Assembly (NCBI GenBank): GCA_947561715.1
Contig: OX387199.1
Span: 17,427,001 to 17,491,000 of the forward strand
From: Ascidia mentula
Lineage: Eukaryota > Chordata > Ascidiacea > Phlebobranchia > Ascidiidae
Length of the DNA stretch: 64,000 nt
Reading direction: 5' to 3'
Shown: positions 1 through 12,893 of the stretch, in pieces
Position numbering within the stretch: position 1 is the stretch's first letter
Layout: each line of letters begins with the position of its first letter
Position numbers and translations under genes: made by a program
The notes under the pieces: model-generated
What the model saw: the letters and a program-made list of their open reading frames with translations, nothing else
What the model was told of the DNA's origin: nothing
Database searches by the model: none

Positions 1-299
1 TTAGGCTTTCCAGAACTTTGACCGTTACCCTAACTTACGTTAAGACTGCATATCAGTATTTCTATTAAAACAGTTTTACTCGTAGGGAGTACCCGTCTTG
101 TACTTCTTTGCCATAAAGAAAGTCGTTACGTAACAAAGCAACCGGTGATGCAGTAAGGTCAAATATTTATTGAAAGCGCCCATAGGGCATTTTGCCCCTC
201 GTCGGACATTATTTTAGCCATAAAGGCTGCGAATAATGTATGTTGGTTTTGTTAAAAAAATAGTTACAAAATCCTCATCCTATATTTGCTATTCAATGT

Positions 300-990
300 T
301 GGCCCCAACTCTTTTCTATGCACGGGCGAAATAAATTGTCACAGGAAAGTTGCTTTGCCACCCCCCTGGGACTGTTTGTGCTATCCTTTCGGAAATAAGA
401 TCCTCCTGGAGGCTCCTCAGAACCTTGCTGTTCTTTATCCAATGCAGCAGCAATCAATTTTTTCCCCTTTGAATAGTACTAGTGGACCTTCATGGGTCAT
501 AAAGCCACAGGAATTGTTTTGGGCATAAAAACATATCAAGTTGTATGGAAACAAATACCCTATGTTTACAAAGCTATATTTAGTTTTCCGTGAACAGCAG
601 TAGTTTTTTTCTGCTCTTCTCCGAAACACAAGCTCTAACTTTGTTTGTTTGTTAAGAAAATGGTCAAAGGTTGCCAAAGTAAATGACGCCCAGACATGAC
701 AATCTTTTTACTTCTTTTTCTTTTGTTCTGCAGACCTCACAGACCGAAGCGCAGACCGACGTTCTTCAGACCTCTGCGTAAAACAAACACAAAACTGTTT
801 TCATCACGAGAAAATGCCACGGGGGCCACAGAAATCAGCCTGTTCTGCTTGGTGGTCCCAAAAGGAAAATCTTTACTTGTCTATTTTCCAAAATTACTCA
901 CAAAAGAGTGGCACAAGTCGATCTTCGTCAGTGCAATCTTTGATTGCATAGCATACAGAAATGGTAACTTCGTATAAATGACATCGTCAC
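300..990. repeat. Degraded repeat block at the array edge
   Basis: No gene is supportable here. About 300-530 resembles, on the minus strand, part of the 827-bp TIR unit found at 12067: both translate to a stretch like MTHEG followed by KIDC. About 535-990 is a decayed copy of the block that lies 5' of family F genes, recognisable by GTTTTCCGTGAACAGCAG and a CAGACCTCACAG run; it recurs near 8700-8890, 20520-20900 and 27650-28090. It is probably the edge of an older array unit whose gene is outside the window or lost. Bases 1-299 show nothing I can name. Confidence 0.5.
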
Positions 991-1019
991 ATACGAGTAC
1001 GAGTACTTAGTAATTTATG

Positions 1020-1850
1020 GCTCTTCTGGCAAAAAGAAAAACTTGTTTGGACGACGTTTCTGTCGTTATTCAACTGACCTTCATCAGGACAAGTGAAGTA
1101 AAGCGCCAACACGGCGATAAACAGAAACGCCTGAAAACAGGCAAAATGGCGAAAGAAGCACGAAAAAGCTAAAAAAAAACGGGGAGGGGAGCACAAAGAA
1201 TTGAAAATGCGCGCCAACAAGGAACGATACCGGGGTCTACAGCACAGTGCCCTGAGGTGCGCATGACCATCCGGTTCAATCATGGGGCGTACACAGACCG
1301 TTTATCAAATTACGATAAACGTGTGGAAAAAGGTTTCCCTCTTATCAATCAGCGCAGATTCATGTGCATTTATATGCACAGACTCAATGAACATTCTCTT
1401 GTACCTGTCCTTTTCCCTGTCCCGAATTATTGTATCTTCAAAATTAACTACATCTCCTGTTTCTGCCACATGTTGCGACAGTGCCGTTCCTGCAACTTTC
1501 TTGGGCTTGACGTCATCCCATTAATGTTCCTTTAATCGTGTTCGTAAGGCGCGACCCGTTTCTCCAATATGCACCTTCTAACATTCTCCACAGAGGATGC
1601 GGTATATCACACCTCTAGCATCTAGCGCACCTCCAGCGCGATCTTTGGGATGAGAGACCAAGGAGCGTAATGTAACTGAAGGACGCTCGTATACACCAGG
1701 ATGGAAAAATCCTCCAGCAGTCTCTTTAAGGTCTCTGAAAGTCCTGGAAAATATAACATAACAACCACACGCACGGAGGGACCTTTGTTGCATTTAGGTA
1801 GGGATGCAGGATTTCGACGCAGAAAGGAGCTTGGATAACCACTTGACACT
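1020..1850 (-). mobile_element. Penelope-like element fragment (GIY-YIG end, broken)
   Basis: Read on the minus strand, 1850 to about 1570 encodes a decayed linker of the Penelope-like type, with matches to the pattern VVxLY..GLSE..KR. From about 1570 to 1290 follows a GIY-YIG endonuclease-like segment with HIGETGRALRTRLKEH and a downstream glutamate in RMFIESVHI. The 3' tail near 1030-1090 has the CTGATGAAGGTC ... GAAACG pattern typical of Penelope tails. The reverse transcriptase is missing and the reading frame is interrupted (stops at the linker/endonuclease border and just after the H), so this is a dead, 5'-truncated copy. Confidence 0.75.
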
Positions 1851-3130
1851 GAATAATTTCAACTGCAAATACTATGTTGTTTCACCAATAATTGCATGTG
1901 ATCTCTAAAAACGCATTTTTTGCACAAAAATCCTCACCACAAATAAATTGCACTTAACATTACTCAACTCTAGACCACCTTCACCACACAAGATTACGCG
2001 CACAAAATTATAACACGGAAGCAAGTAGGTAAAACAATGACGTAGATACGTCACGTCACAATAGCTATATTGGTGCACAAAGAATATAGAAATATCACAT
2101 GGTTGCATAGGTGCAGAAGAAAACGCCTACGCAGGTCTTTATGACGCGACACTAACCAAGTGACGCATTCTACCACGACTGTTGATTCACAACTTGGTTT
2201 ATTTGGTGAAAACAATCATCAGCAAATAACAGAAGGTCACCTGAACGCCTCCTGATGTAGTTTTTAAAATAGAGAGTTATCTCATTGTCCAATAACTATA
2301 ATCATCTGATAGGATTTAAATTCGACATGTGGTTATTTAGTTCCCTGAACCATTAAGCGCGGCATGTCACAACACGTGGACACTTAAGACAGGTGAAAGA
2401 ACTGAAAATAAAGGAAAAATATTGAGCTGCAGACAGTGGTGTGCATTGATTCGACATATATGGTCTCATTCACTAATAGGATTGATGAGAACTGATAAGC
2501 CGAAATACTCTACATTATTGTCTGCGGCACAATGATAGTATTATGACTCTATGCCTTCATTAATAATAAAAACAAAGATCATGCAATTTTGTGTTCAGGA
2601 AAACCGTTGAAGTTTCACCTTCACCAATGGAAGATTATGAAGGTTGTTCTAGGACTGCGAGAGCAAGTCGATCTGATGACAATGGGTTACTATAGTGATT
2701 AGCAGCGAACCATGTTCGAGCAAAGGCAAGAAAGCTAGAAAACAGCAGTAGGATTTCTGTGCAGGCGAGCCTGGATATAGAACTCCTACGTGTAATGAAC
2801 ACAGAGCCACATCCGTGCAACGGTGTCTTGTGTTACTGAATTAGTTGACTGTGTGGGTTAGTAGTATGTTGAGAGTTGGTTGTATGTTATATGCAGAGAA
2901 AGGAATGACATATTTTGCGTTTGATAATTTACCGTTGGATTAAAAAATGTTATTTAAACTTGGCTTCCTGTTAAATTTTAAGGATTGTGCTGTTGCATAA
3001 TACTGATTTTTAACCGCATTTCTTTGTAAACAATCCATGAATAAGAATTTGGTTGATTTCAACTTCCATTTGCATAACCTTAATTCAATTTTGTGCGAAG
3101 CAAAATATTTTTTGTATCCTACCAGAGATC
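1851..3130. other. Intergenic region upstream of the lectin gene
   Basis: AT-rich sequence with no supportable exon. At about 2427-2500 the minus strand holds a decayed relative of the hammerhead element seen at 57.7 and 63.6 kb: CTGTCTGCAGCTC, a GTCGAA remnant and an ATGAGACC remnant are in the right order, but the catalytic core is broken. The promoter of the lectin gene should lie in the last few hundred bases; I see no clear core element. Confidence 0.4.
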
Positions 3131-5172
3131 ATGAAGTTTAGAGTTGTGGTTTGTTTACTTTTTCTTCCCTGTTGCTTTGCACAAACTTGGTACAAGTTGG
3201 ATGCTCACAAGGAATATTTAATTGGGCCCCAAGTTAACTCATACACAGAAGCTGAAACAGCATGCAATGAAAAGGAAGGGGGTCTCGCCGATGTAAAAAC
3301 AACAATTATATTTGACTATCTCGTAGAAAAGATTAGAACAGCAACAGGTGAGTAAAGTTTGTCACCCAAGTCCGGATGACTCTTGGTAAATTAGTATGTC
3401 ACAAATAACAGAACATCAACAATCAGTTCCAGTGCTCATACAATTTTATCGCATACTGTTTTGTAGTTGAAGTTTTTCCGCTTCAAAAAACACGAGTACA
3501 TATTAAGGGCGGTGAGGTTGGGTATATATAACTATTTGTGATATTTTGGTAAATTTAGATTGAGATGCAGCGAGTCAGAATAAAATTTAAAAATATGTAT
3601 GTCCAGTGTAGCTTCGGTATCTTTTAGGCAGCACCGGGAATACAAAACTTGTCACATCATGGTAACACTGTTTCTTCCTTGCAAGCTCCACTATACTCGT
3701 TCTACATCGGAGCAACACGAGCTGCAGGAACACACATCTATAAGTGGACGGATGAATCAAATATTGATAAGGAGGGACAGTGGGGAACAGGGGAACCGAT
3801 CGCAACAGGAGCAAAGTATTGTGTGATAATGGGTTCATTAACTTCACCTGATTCAACATACAAGTGGAGAAGTACGGAATGCAATGTTACTTCGAAATAT
3901 ATTTGTCAACGTATCATAAAAGGTATGCGGAGTGTTGAGCATTAAATCGTAAATTATTTTGAGTCTTTGCAAACAATGGCGGTTCGTAAATAAGAAGCAG
4001 ATTTGCGGTAAAGTATAATTGTGTATGCGAGTAGTTTTTGCTTTTTAACAGTCAAACCAATGTCTTTCCGAACACGTAATCGCACATATGTATAAGCAGA
4101 CAACATTAAAGGAACCTTACACTGTTCTGTGTCCGTAAAACATCAACTTGTTTCTGCTTTCATTCCCCCCTAGCTCCCACCCTACCCACGACCTCCACAA
4201 CCACCACTAAACCCAAGACCTCGTCAACAAAATCAACCACAACTTCGAAGACATCAACTGCGGAAACCACAAGCAACACCACGGATTATATTTCAACAAC
4301 GGAAAGTTAGTGAAAATTTACACATCAGATAACAGTAACATTGTGTTAGTGTACACTGCCGATGTAAAAAGGTCTTAAGATAATGCATTCCTGTTTTCGG
4401 CATAAGGTTTGTTAGCAACAAAAATATGACATTAGGAGCATGTTTATGATGAAAAAACAATTGGAAGTCGTTTGTTGAAAAAGAAGTCGGATCAATAACC
4501 TAAACTTGCTTTTAATAATTGGATAACTTTTCATCCCACTTACACAACCAATACATGGTAAGATGCAGGTTCGAATCTACGACCCAACAATTCAACCGTG
4601 GTCGGAGTCACAGTTGGAGTTTCCATTCCAGTTCTAATATTACTTGCAGCAATAACTTTTGTGATGTGGAGGAAGAAGAGGTGAACGGATATAATTTAAT
4701 ACAAATATCGATTCAGTTAAAATTTGTGTAACTGTCCGTATAAAACGGCACCAACCTAAGAAATCTACACAACTTATTGGACACTTCTCTCGTCGGGATA
4801 TTTACGATATTTTATTGCAACAATCAGACATTTAAGAGAAAATAAGCAAAGTTTTGATGTAAACAGATCTGACAAACCGAGGAATTTCAATAAAGTGAGA
4901 ACCGGAAATGATGCTGGTGAGAATATGATTTCTGTCTTTATTTATGTTTGGGGAATAACCGCAACAGTGTTCAGACATTCACGTATTTCATTTCTCGAGC
5001 AGAAGAAGCCAACGGCGACCCTGATGAACCGACTTACGCGACCGCTAAACCACGAAAGAATAAAAACGAACCCGACTCTCTGGCGCAACCACGCGACGAA
5101 GTTTACAGTCGCATGGGAGAGGAACGATGTGAGGATGATGATTATGATACTCTGCACTGCTCTGGACGATAG
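3131..5172 (+). CDS. Single-pass C-type lectin receptor with hemITAM-like tail, 6 exons
   Basis: Exons 3131-3347, 3686-3922, 4174-4305, 4569-4680, 4867-4916 and 5003-5172 join in consistent phases (1,1,1,2,1) with GT-AG introns into 305 codons. Exon 1 starts with a signal peptide (MKFRVVVCLLFLPCCFAQ) and half of a C-type lectin domain. Exon 2 finishes it (WTDES, YC, ECN, YICQR). The usual EPN/QPD and WND calcium and sugar ligands are not evident, so calcium-dependent sugar binding is doubtful. Exon 3 is a Thr/Ser-rich mucin-like stalk. Exon 4 is a transmembrane helix (VVGVTVGVSIPVLILLAAI) followed by RKKR. Exons 5-6 form the cytoplasmic tail with PTYATAK, DEVYSRM and a terminal EDDDYDTL. The last motif resembles the acidic-YxxL hemITAM of Dectin-1-type receptors, so Syk-type signalling is an inference. 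Exons 5 and 6 were fixed by phase alone and are the least certain. Confidence 0.8.
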
Positions 5173-6139
5173 AAACGTGCTATTGCCTATTTAAGAAACA
5201 AAACGTCGTTGCCGATTAAATACCGCTTTTGGTCATAATTAACGAGAAGGCTTGGTCTGACAGTGATGTCGCCAGGATATGCATGCTGACAGAATTTTCT
5301 ACTTAATGTGATTTAAAAATTTCAATTCTGGTCCAATCTATCCACGCACCTCTGCGGAAATATGAAACGTTTATTGTGGATAAAGAATCGATCTTGTTTA
5401 GCCGCGGAACGACCCCAACTCTGCAATGTATCAGCGGGCCGTGTTATTCTTCCCGCTGACAATCTTATTCTCTGTACTGTTTTTTTTTTGTTTTGTTAAA
5501 CATTGTGTAATTTTATTTAGATTATCTTAACTAAATTATAACCGCACTCGACGAGTCGTTACTACAATTTGTAAAAAGGTTGCGGCCGAATGATATTGCA
5601 GGGCAAACCGTAGGTTGCCGACCCTCGTTGTGAGTTTTGTTGTTGGTAAAATGATTTGTTTGTTTCGTGAAAAGATGTTCCCGACATGGTTTGTTTATCT
5701 CCTTGTTTCCTCTTTAGTGCTTCTGGTTGTGTTATGTAAGTTACTTGTTTATCCACGTTCCTCTATGTCGCTTTGAAACATCATGAAATACAAATTATCA
5801 TAAAAGGGTGTGGGTGTGTGGTATTGTTATCTTGAGGTCTTGTGATTACGAGATCGGGTGGAAATCAATTGATAAGATAACAACTACCCGGATAGACTTG
5901 ATCTAACATGTATATCTACATAGTCGATATTGCATTGGGAAAAGTTTGCCAAGGAAAACTGCTTTCCGAATTAATTATAGCAGGGTCATCATCATCATAT
6001 GACATCATGTTTGAATAAAGATACAAGGAACCTGTTTGAGAACAAGGATAAAGAATAACAATAACAGAAAGTTAACAAGATGACACATGATATAGAGGCT
6101 GGTGGTGGGAAAAATATTTCGATACGACGCATTCTTAAT
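5173..6139. other. Lectin 3' flank, no gene seen
   Basis: The 3' flank of the lectin gene, followed by AT-rich sequence. A T-run near 5480 and a short TCATCATCATCA run near 5988 are visible. I see no exon, RNA gene or mobile element that can be supported. Confidence 0.35.
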
Positions 6140-7450
6140 TGGCAACTGTTTATGCCATTTAGTAAGGGAAGCCGGTCTTACTCGCTGGGTGTATTTTATT
6201 TTGAGCCTAAAAACAAGAAATGGTCGCCAATCAATTTCAAACTTTATTCCGTTCATTATTGGTCATGTGTCGCAATCCCTGTTTAACATAAAACACCAAG
6301 GTTGTGTTTCTCACGCTACATTGACAACAAAAACCTGACGTCGTCGCATCTGATTGTGTTTCTATTTCTGTTTGTTGCTCCCATGTGAGTCGCGGTTGGC
6401 CTGATAACGCCTGGAATTGAAATGTTACGCTCCGCTAGACATGCGACAACTTTAGGGGCAGTGTTTCACAATCGGTGGCACGCGACAGCATTCCAGTGTG
6501 CTATCCACAAACGAAGCGTGCGTTTTCGCGGAGTGATAAAAATAGTTGATGTCTGAAGTATGTGCTTTGTTAAGTTTAGCTTATCATTAGTGGAAGAAAT
6601 AAGAGCATTTGTTATTGTGCTAAAACCACATCGTTTGTGGTGTGATTCAGTTTCCGTAGATTGGATGTACTCCTTTCCAAACCCTCGACATAACAACTAA
6701 TACAGCACAATTCCATTACGCACCAAAAGCAATTTTTATTTATATGTCACAAAATCATTTACAATCATGTTTTATACCCAGCGCTGTGCAACACGCCACT
6801 GACAACATTAGCAACAAACAACCAAAATTGATGTCAGTAAGGGTAGTTAGGGGGTCGAACTAATTCACAACATAAAACAAGGCACTTTTAAGGTTTGCGC
6901 TGTTAGTTGAGAAAGATAAATTGATGGTAAAGATTTTGAAACTTTTTTCGCCGAAATACGAATGTAAGAAGGGTAAAAACGTTTTCCAGTAAAAAGCGCT
7001 GACACAAATTGTTTTAAGGTGTGAAAATCCTATCGATGTCATTTGTGGTAATTGTACACAATCAAACAGCACAACTAAAAATGTTTTGTTTGTTCAAATC
7101 GTATCGGAACAGATAAATTTTTATTACTTCTATATAAACTCCCCACTGCATTACATTACTCTAAGTGCAGGCAGAAACAGGTAAGCGCATATATACAAGC
7201 AAAATTATATGAAGAAATGAAGCAAAACTCTCGTGTAATATCGATTAAAACTGCGTTTCGTTGGACTCGCGGACTCCCAAGAGACCGTGGTGTTAATTTA
7301 CAACTTGATTTGTCGCAAGAACATCACGCGAAGGTCCGCAAAATTTATGTTGTGAACAGGGGAACGTGGCTACAAAACAAATTGGGAATCACCGAAATGA
7401 AAACCCCAAAAAAAAGACTTCATAACCGTGCGGAAAATTTACGATAAAAA
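6140..7450. repeat. Array tail block, copy 1 (3' flank of F1)
   Basis: A duplicated block that precedes (on the plus strand) each minus-strand family F gene. Its left half, with GTAAGGGAAGCC and TGTATTTTATTTTGAGCC, recurs at 22720-23400. Its right half, with GGCACTTTTAA ... GAGAAAGATAA and the later GACTCCCAAGAGACCGTGG, recurs at about 18500-19560, 25830-26330 and 38480-39060. Short reading frames in it differ between copies, so it looks non-coding. A CAGTGTTTCnCAAnCGGTGG start like that of some hAT elements is present near 6460, but no matching right end was found. Confidence 0.7.
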
Positions 7451-8521
7451 CTAATCGGTAACAGCGAGAAACTCCTTGATTTCATTGACTTTTTTGTCCA
7501 CCTCCTCTCTCTGAAATTTGCCGTGCTCATTTGGAGTGAACATACTGAAAAAAATTGTACTTTTTCTTTGAAGTGCTTTTACAGCAGTGTTAAGACATTC
7601 TGTAGTTTGAAATGATACCAGAGCATGAAAATAACATATATTTGCATCTTCTTACGCACACGTTGGCCAACCACTACAAATCACAAATGCCACATGATTA
7701 TGGTTGTCCATATACACTCACCATTTTATTAGTTCTTTAGCGCTTTCTTTGCGCAGTACATATCTGTCTGTATTATGTCGTTTGCCTATGCGATTCCTTG
7801 TGGACCTATTATTCCTTTCTCCAAATATTTTCTCCAAGTGTTGACACTCTCCACTATCAATAGCAAACTTAATGCAAGCAGCAGTTGGAATGTGTTTCAC
7901 TTGGACGTATCTTTCGTGGTTGCGAAGAAAGGGCTTTGCCATTTCGAAAGCCAAACCATACAGAACATGACGGTAAAGCTCGCTGACATTTCGAAACTGC
8001 TGGGACCACATGCTTGCAAAATCTGCTTTAAACTCTTCACGAATCTTTTGTAATTTTTCTTCTGTATATTCTGTGCGGCCTTTACTTCTCCACAAATCAC
8101 ACATGCCTTTAAAAAAGAGCTGATCCCAAAAACCGCGATCCTCATCAGACGACTTTGGGTTGGTGAAGATTTCAGGTCGACCAGGTCTCAATACCACAAT
8201 GACTGCTTCCGATTTGCTGTCCACACTCAAAATAATACACATTCCGGGTTTGTACAATAGATCATCACCAAGTATTGCTATGATTTGGCGAACTAGTTGA
8301 TTTGGTTTGAATTTGGACACATCGTACGAAATGCACGCAAGTTTGTGAAATTTAACTGGCTTCTTCTTTTTTGTTACCAATTCCTCGATTCTGTCAAGAA
8401 TTTTTCCCTTTATGCCACCCTCAATTACACCGCCCCTGCTCAAACCTGTAGGTTTCACACATTCTTCTTCAGATATTACATTGCAAAACTCCTCGCAAGC
8501 CTCGTCTATGGTGCAGGACAT
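7451..8521 (-). CDS. Family F gene, copy F1 (unrecognised protein, 2 exons)
   Basis: Exon 1 is 8521-7722, starting at the ATG that gives MSCTIDEACEEF, and ends AAATG|GTGAGT in phase 2. Exon 2 is 7544-7451, after TTTTTTTCAG, and is 94 nt. The product is 297 aa. I do not recognise the family. Visible blocks shared by all copies are KPGMCI (residues 92-97), a tryptophan-rich middle (FWDQLFF, CDLW, MWSQQ), YRHVLYGL (about 183-190) and the best conserved stretch HIPTAACIKFAI ... GECQHLEKIFG (about 210-234). No signal peptide or membrane helix is seen, so it is probably cytoplasmic or nuclear. The short last exon reads FTPNEHGKFQREEV, a damaged version of an EF-loop-like motif that is cleaner in other copies. 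The upstream block at 8522-9700 is shared with its paralogues. Apparently intact. Confidence 0.72.
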
Positions 8522-9700
8522 TCTGTTTTACTGCAACTCGTATATGTGCTTAGCAATTTGAATTGGATACTGAGGGTCTGGCGAGACTGACGCAAATAAC
8601 AACAATACAACCTGTTTTCTAACATATGTGGAACCATGATTTTGACTAAGCGAAACCAGCCTCTTCCGTTTGAAGTTGACCACGCGCGTCGCTAAGCAAT
8701 TTGTAAAGCACAATAGGCCAAAGTTGTATGAAAACAAATACCCTATATTTACAAAGTTATATATAGTTTTCCGTGAACAGCAGTCGGTTTTTCTTGCTCT
8801 TCTCCGAGCCACAAGCTTTGTCTTGTGTTTTGTCGAGGAAACGGTGAAAGGTTGGCAAAGGAAATGACGCCCGGACAAGACAATTTTTACAGTTCTTAGT
8901 CAAATGTCCTCTATCTCCTTGACTTTTCTTTCTCTCGGAACATAACGTCAGAACGATATTGAATTACGTTGTTCTATTTACGAACCAAACAGAGAGAAAA
9001 GTTTCGCTTGGTAAACCAAGGTATCAACACAAATCACATACACAATTTCAGTTCCTTGTTGTTCAGTTTGTTGTTCCACTTCTATTTTAAATGTTACATT
9101 ATAAAAACATTTTATTGTTCCACTTCTGTTTAACTTCGTTTTGTTACTTGTTTTCAAAGCACGACGATATTGTGAGGTTGCCAACATGTGCGAATGTATT
9201 GGCCTAAGCCATTGCGCTTCTCCAGCCTTTTTATGCGTCCGACTCAGTTGAAAAATTCACCGCATCCACTTGGGACACACCAACTTATGAATATCACACG
9301 ATATTTAGCATTTTTGCAATTTTTTGCCGAATAAGGTCGATTTAACTTGTCATTTTCCGTCATTATTTTTTAATTCGCTTTCACTTGTAAATCAACACGA
9401 CGCACTAGGGCGCCGCACAGCTTGAGATACACTCACTTACGCTGGTACTGGGTTTAAGCGAAACGCGCAACACAAATATTTTTGTGAAGAGTGGAGCACT
9501 TTGTTGTACAAGTATAGGGAAAGTCCCCACAGGTAACAACGAGGAAGAGTACACATGGAAAACTACAATGGAAAGTTGTCTGAACAAACGTCTGAAATGC
9601 TTCCGGATATTAAAGTTACCAATCAAAGCCGGCTAGGTAATTTGGATTCGGCAGTTTGCTCACCGATATTGTTGCTAACAGCTATTAAAGTTTGTTTGTT
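8522..9700. promoter_or_regulatory. Shared upstream block of family F, copy 1
   Basis: About 1.2 kb conserved 5' of F1, F2, F4 and F6. It carries GGCGAGACTGACGCAAATAA about 60 bases upstream of the start, then GTTTTCCGTGAACAGCAG, then GTAACAACGAGGAAG at its far end. In the F3 region the far end of this block leads directly into the start of a plus-strand family gene, so the block may be a two-way promoter whose plus-strand partner was replaced here by the KLHL20 3' end. Its right part (about 9370-9690) also forms the arms of the inverted repeat at 28.6-29.3 kb. Function is inference from conservation. Confidence 0.45.
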
Positions 9701-9718
9701 AAAATTGTGCAGTCGGCC

Positions 9719-9850
9719 ATGTTACATTCAGTGAAATGTAAAGTTTGTCGTTCTTCGGTGCGAAACGACAAATTGACGACGATCCTATCTCTCTTTCTGC
9801 TAATAATCATTTACGTATACCTAAGATATAGCATAATACTATCAGAATAG
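9719..9850 (+). CDS. Possible 43-aa membrane micropeptide, copy A
   Basis: A small open frame reading MLHSVKCKVCRSSVRND followed by a hydrophobic segment (ILSLFLLIIIYVYL) and a short tail. The same-length frame is kept at 42062-42193 with mostly conservative changes, but the third copy near 32850 is frameshifted. It lies downstream of the KLHL20 pseudogene on the other strand. It could be a tail-anchored micropeptide or simply a conserved non-coding stretch; coding status is uncertain. Confidence 0.25.
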   Translation: MLHSVKCKVCRSSVRNDKLTTILSLFLLIIIYVYLRYSIILSE

Positions 9851-12066
9851 TGATTAACATATAATACAGCATGAATCACAGTAACCAAAGTTATTTAAAA
9901 TTTCAAGCAGGTTTATTGTCAGAAAAACGAAACAAAATGTAAACGTGTCACAGTGGTCGAAGTTAGATGGCGGCGTTAAAACAACTAAACCAACCATAAG
10001 TGATAATTTATGCACAAAGAAAAAACTTGCACCACTGCACCTACCAATGCTAGAGAGAGACATTGGTCAGACAAAAGTCACAAGACAAAATGTTACTAAA
10101 TTTGTTTGCGTTGTTAGAGTCCAGTAGCAAGTTAGAAATAAGAATAAAATAAGTTAGAATTAAGAAAACTTTAAACAGATCTAATAATGTTATAGAAATT
10201 GTGGGATATGTGACAACGATTCGCATGGAATAATTTCATATTCAACACAAAGACAAAAAAACGTTCGTTTTTTCAATAAACAGGTTGACCAACCAACTTA
10301 ATTTAAATAAAAAAAAGAAACGGAAAATCTGACGTAACCTATGCGCAAAACGCTCAGTTAACCAAGCATGATTGTATACATTGTAAAGGCTGTCATCCAC
10401 GTTTAGTTTGTGTTTTAGCTTTTGCATTCGAGTGCAAAAAACGCACGCATATTCGCACGTGATTTAAATCAGGGCTTGCAATTTCAAACGGGCTCCAGAA
10501 CAAAATAACATGAAAACACTGCTTCAAACAAGGCTAAAAACGCCGAAATTTGCTATTTCTATGGCCAAAAAATTGACTTCCATTTTGCAAAAAAATAATC
10601 ATACTCTGCTGTTGTGAATACACCTTTCCGAAACACCTTCCTTTCATGATCCGCTGCGCCATCCATTGGTCACAGGCATCGAAGTTCATTGTCGCCAGGG
10701 GGGGTGGTCGGTGGGTGAGCGTTTATGTCTGGAGGAGTCTGATCACCCCCACGCCCCTCTAAGTCTCCGGTAGTGCATTCCGTCGTACATGCGCCATGTA
10801 TTTGCCTCGGGGGTGTAAATTTCGATGGTTTTCAGGTAACTCGTGCCATCGAAGCCACCAACTGCCATCAGCTGACCGTTCACGACGGCCAGTCCAACCT
10901 ATTACGAAAGTATGTGACAGGTGGATAATAGGTAAGGCTTATGAACACTATTTACGTGTCTACTCATAATTCTGAGAATAAAGATATTGGCCCATACAGG
11001 TAAAAACATTGACACGGCAAGTTTTGAACATTTTAAACAAATTAAACATGTCAATTACTTGAAATAGAATAAGCCAAAGCTAATATGCTAATAATCATGT
11101 CACCTAGAGAGTAGAAGTTTCGAACACTAACTGCATTCATCATCAGTATATAGTTAGTGTTTGAAACTTGCAAGAAAACATGTCAATGCTTTCACCAATA
11201 TGGGTCTCTTTATTCTCAGATAAGACTTGTCTTACAACCCAAATTACATAGAGATCACTTGTAGACTCGCACTTTTATCTTGGAAACAAACATTTTTTAC
11301 TCACCCCACTTCGTCTGGAGTTCATCGCCACCACTGTGCTCCACACATTACTGGTAGGGTTGTATTTTTCAACTGTGTTCAGTTCGGTCGTGTCCTCACG
11401 TCCCCCCACAGCATAAAGCATGTCCTGCGACCAAACAAAAGCTAGATTTAAGACGTGCAAGTGTTTCTGACTGTTTGTAGTTTTTTTTTGCTCTCCTGAG
11501 CCAGGTAAAGCAAACTCCCAAGTTGTATGGCGTCATCACAGGCACATGGTAAAGTTAATGATATTTTTATCATCCAAACACAGCTTAACAGGCAAAGTGC
11601 TTACTCATGCAACAAACACCCACCCACCCACCAACCACAGTTAACCAAGCTCCAAAAAAGAGAAGTCATTCAACAAAAATAACAACCACCCAGGTACTTC
11701 CCTGTAGGGAGTCCCCTAACCTACCATATATACAGCACAACCCAGGTGTTTTCGTCTTGTGCTCATCGGGGTGACATCAGTCCAGTGATTCTCCTTGGGG
11801 TCATATCTTTCAACCAGGTTCCAGGGTGTTTGGCCATCAGACCCACCAACAGCATACAGGTAGCCACCAAGCACAGCAACCGCGACGCCAAGCCTCTTGG
11901 TCCTCATGGAATAGACTTTGCTCCAGCGATTCGCTTTAGGGCTGTATCTAAATAGTTGGTGGCGTGACTTTATATGTTACTTATCCATTGCAGTTTGTAG
12001 TGATTAAATTTTATATGAGGAAAATTGCTTTTGGATAATGGCTAGATAAATTTCATACTTTTTTGA

Positions 12067-12893
12067 GGCCGCATCTCTCAATTAAATCCCAAAAATTGAG
12101 TTTTAGAAGTCATTTGTTATTGTGCACCTGGTTACAGTTTCTCTTGTTTGCCAAAAACAATTGCCGGGTCTGATGACTCATGAAGGGGGACTTCTATTGC
12201 TGAACAGAAAAAAAATTGATTGCAGCTGCATTAAGACAGCACATTGGGGGGTTTTGCAAAGGCTAACTGCTAAATTGTCAGTCCTAGGGGGTGTACAAAC
12301 AGCCCCGGTGGGGCCCCAAGACAATTACAAGACATCTAATTCTTCATGAATTGTGTAGAGGAGGGTTGGTGGCTTCACTTAATCGCAAATGGAGGTAACT
12401 TTCTGTGATTCATTTTTTCACAAAACAAACCTACACTTTTTTCTGCTTTTTTGACCAAAATAATGGCCAACAGAGGGTCAAAATGCCCCCGGGGGAGCAG
12501 TTTAAGTAGTTATTTTGATTATAAATTTGGCCACAATTCCTTGCCAAGGGTCCGCACTAACAGAAAATCACAAATTGAACATACATTCTGTGATTCATTT
12601 TTTCACAAAATCAACCTCAATATTTGGGTAGTTTTTCAGCTACATGTACAACAGCACCCTCTACCAATTTACTGCCTGACTAATAGCCCTGAAAAACAAA
12701 CTAAAACTGCCCCAAACACGCTGAAAATCGCCCTGGCAACAGCCTGTTCATCTGCGCTCATTCAACCAAAACACTGGCGCCCATGCATGACCCATTGCAT
12801 TGTTACACACAATTTTACTCTGTTACGCAGGAGTTCGAGAAGGGCAATTCCCAACCGGGAAAGTCTTTTCCATAGAAATACAGAGATGCGGCC
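12067..12893 (+). repeat. 827-bp TIR unit 1
   Basis: Begins GGCCGCATCTCT and ends AGAGATGCGGCC. It repeats at 13954-14780 in the same orientation. It contains short frames (12122-12349 and 12451-12936) that are duplicated simply because the DNA is; they match no protein I know. Internal sub-repeats such as TTCTGTGATTCATTTTTTCAC occur twice within the unit (near 12400 and 12585). Confidence 0.8.
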
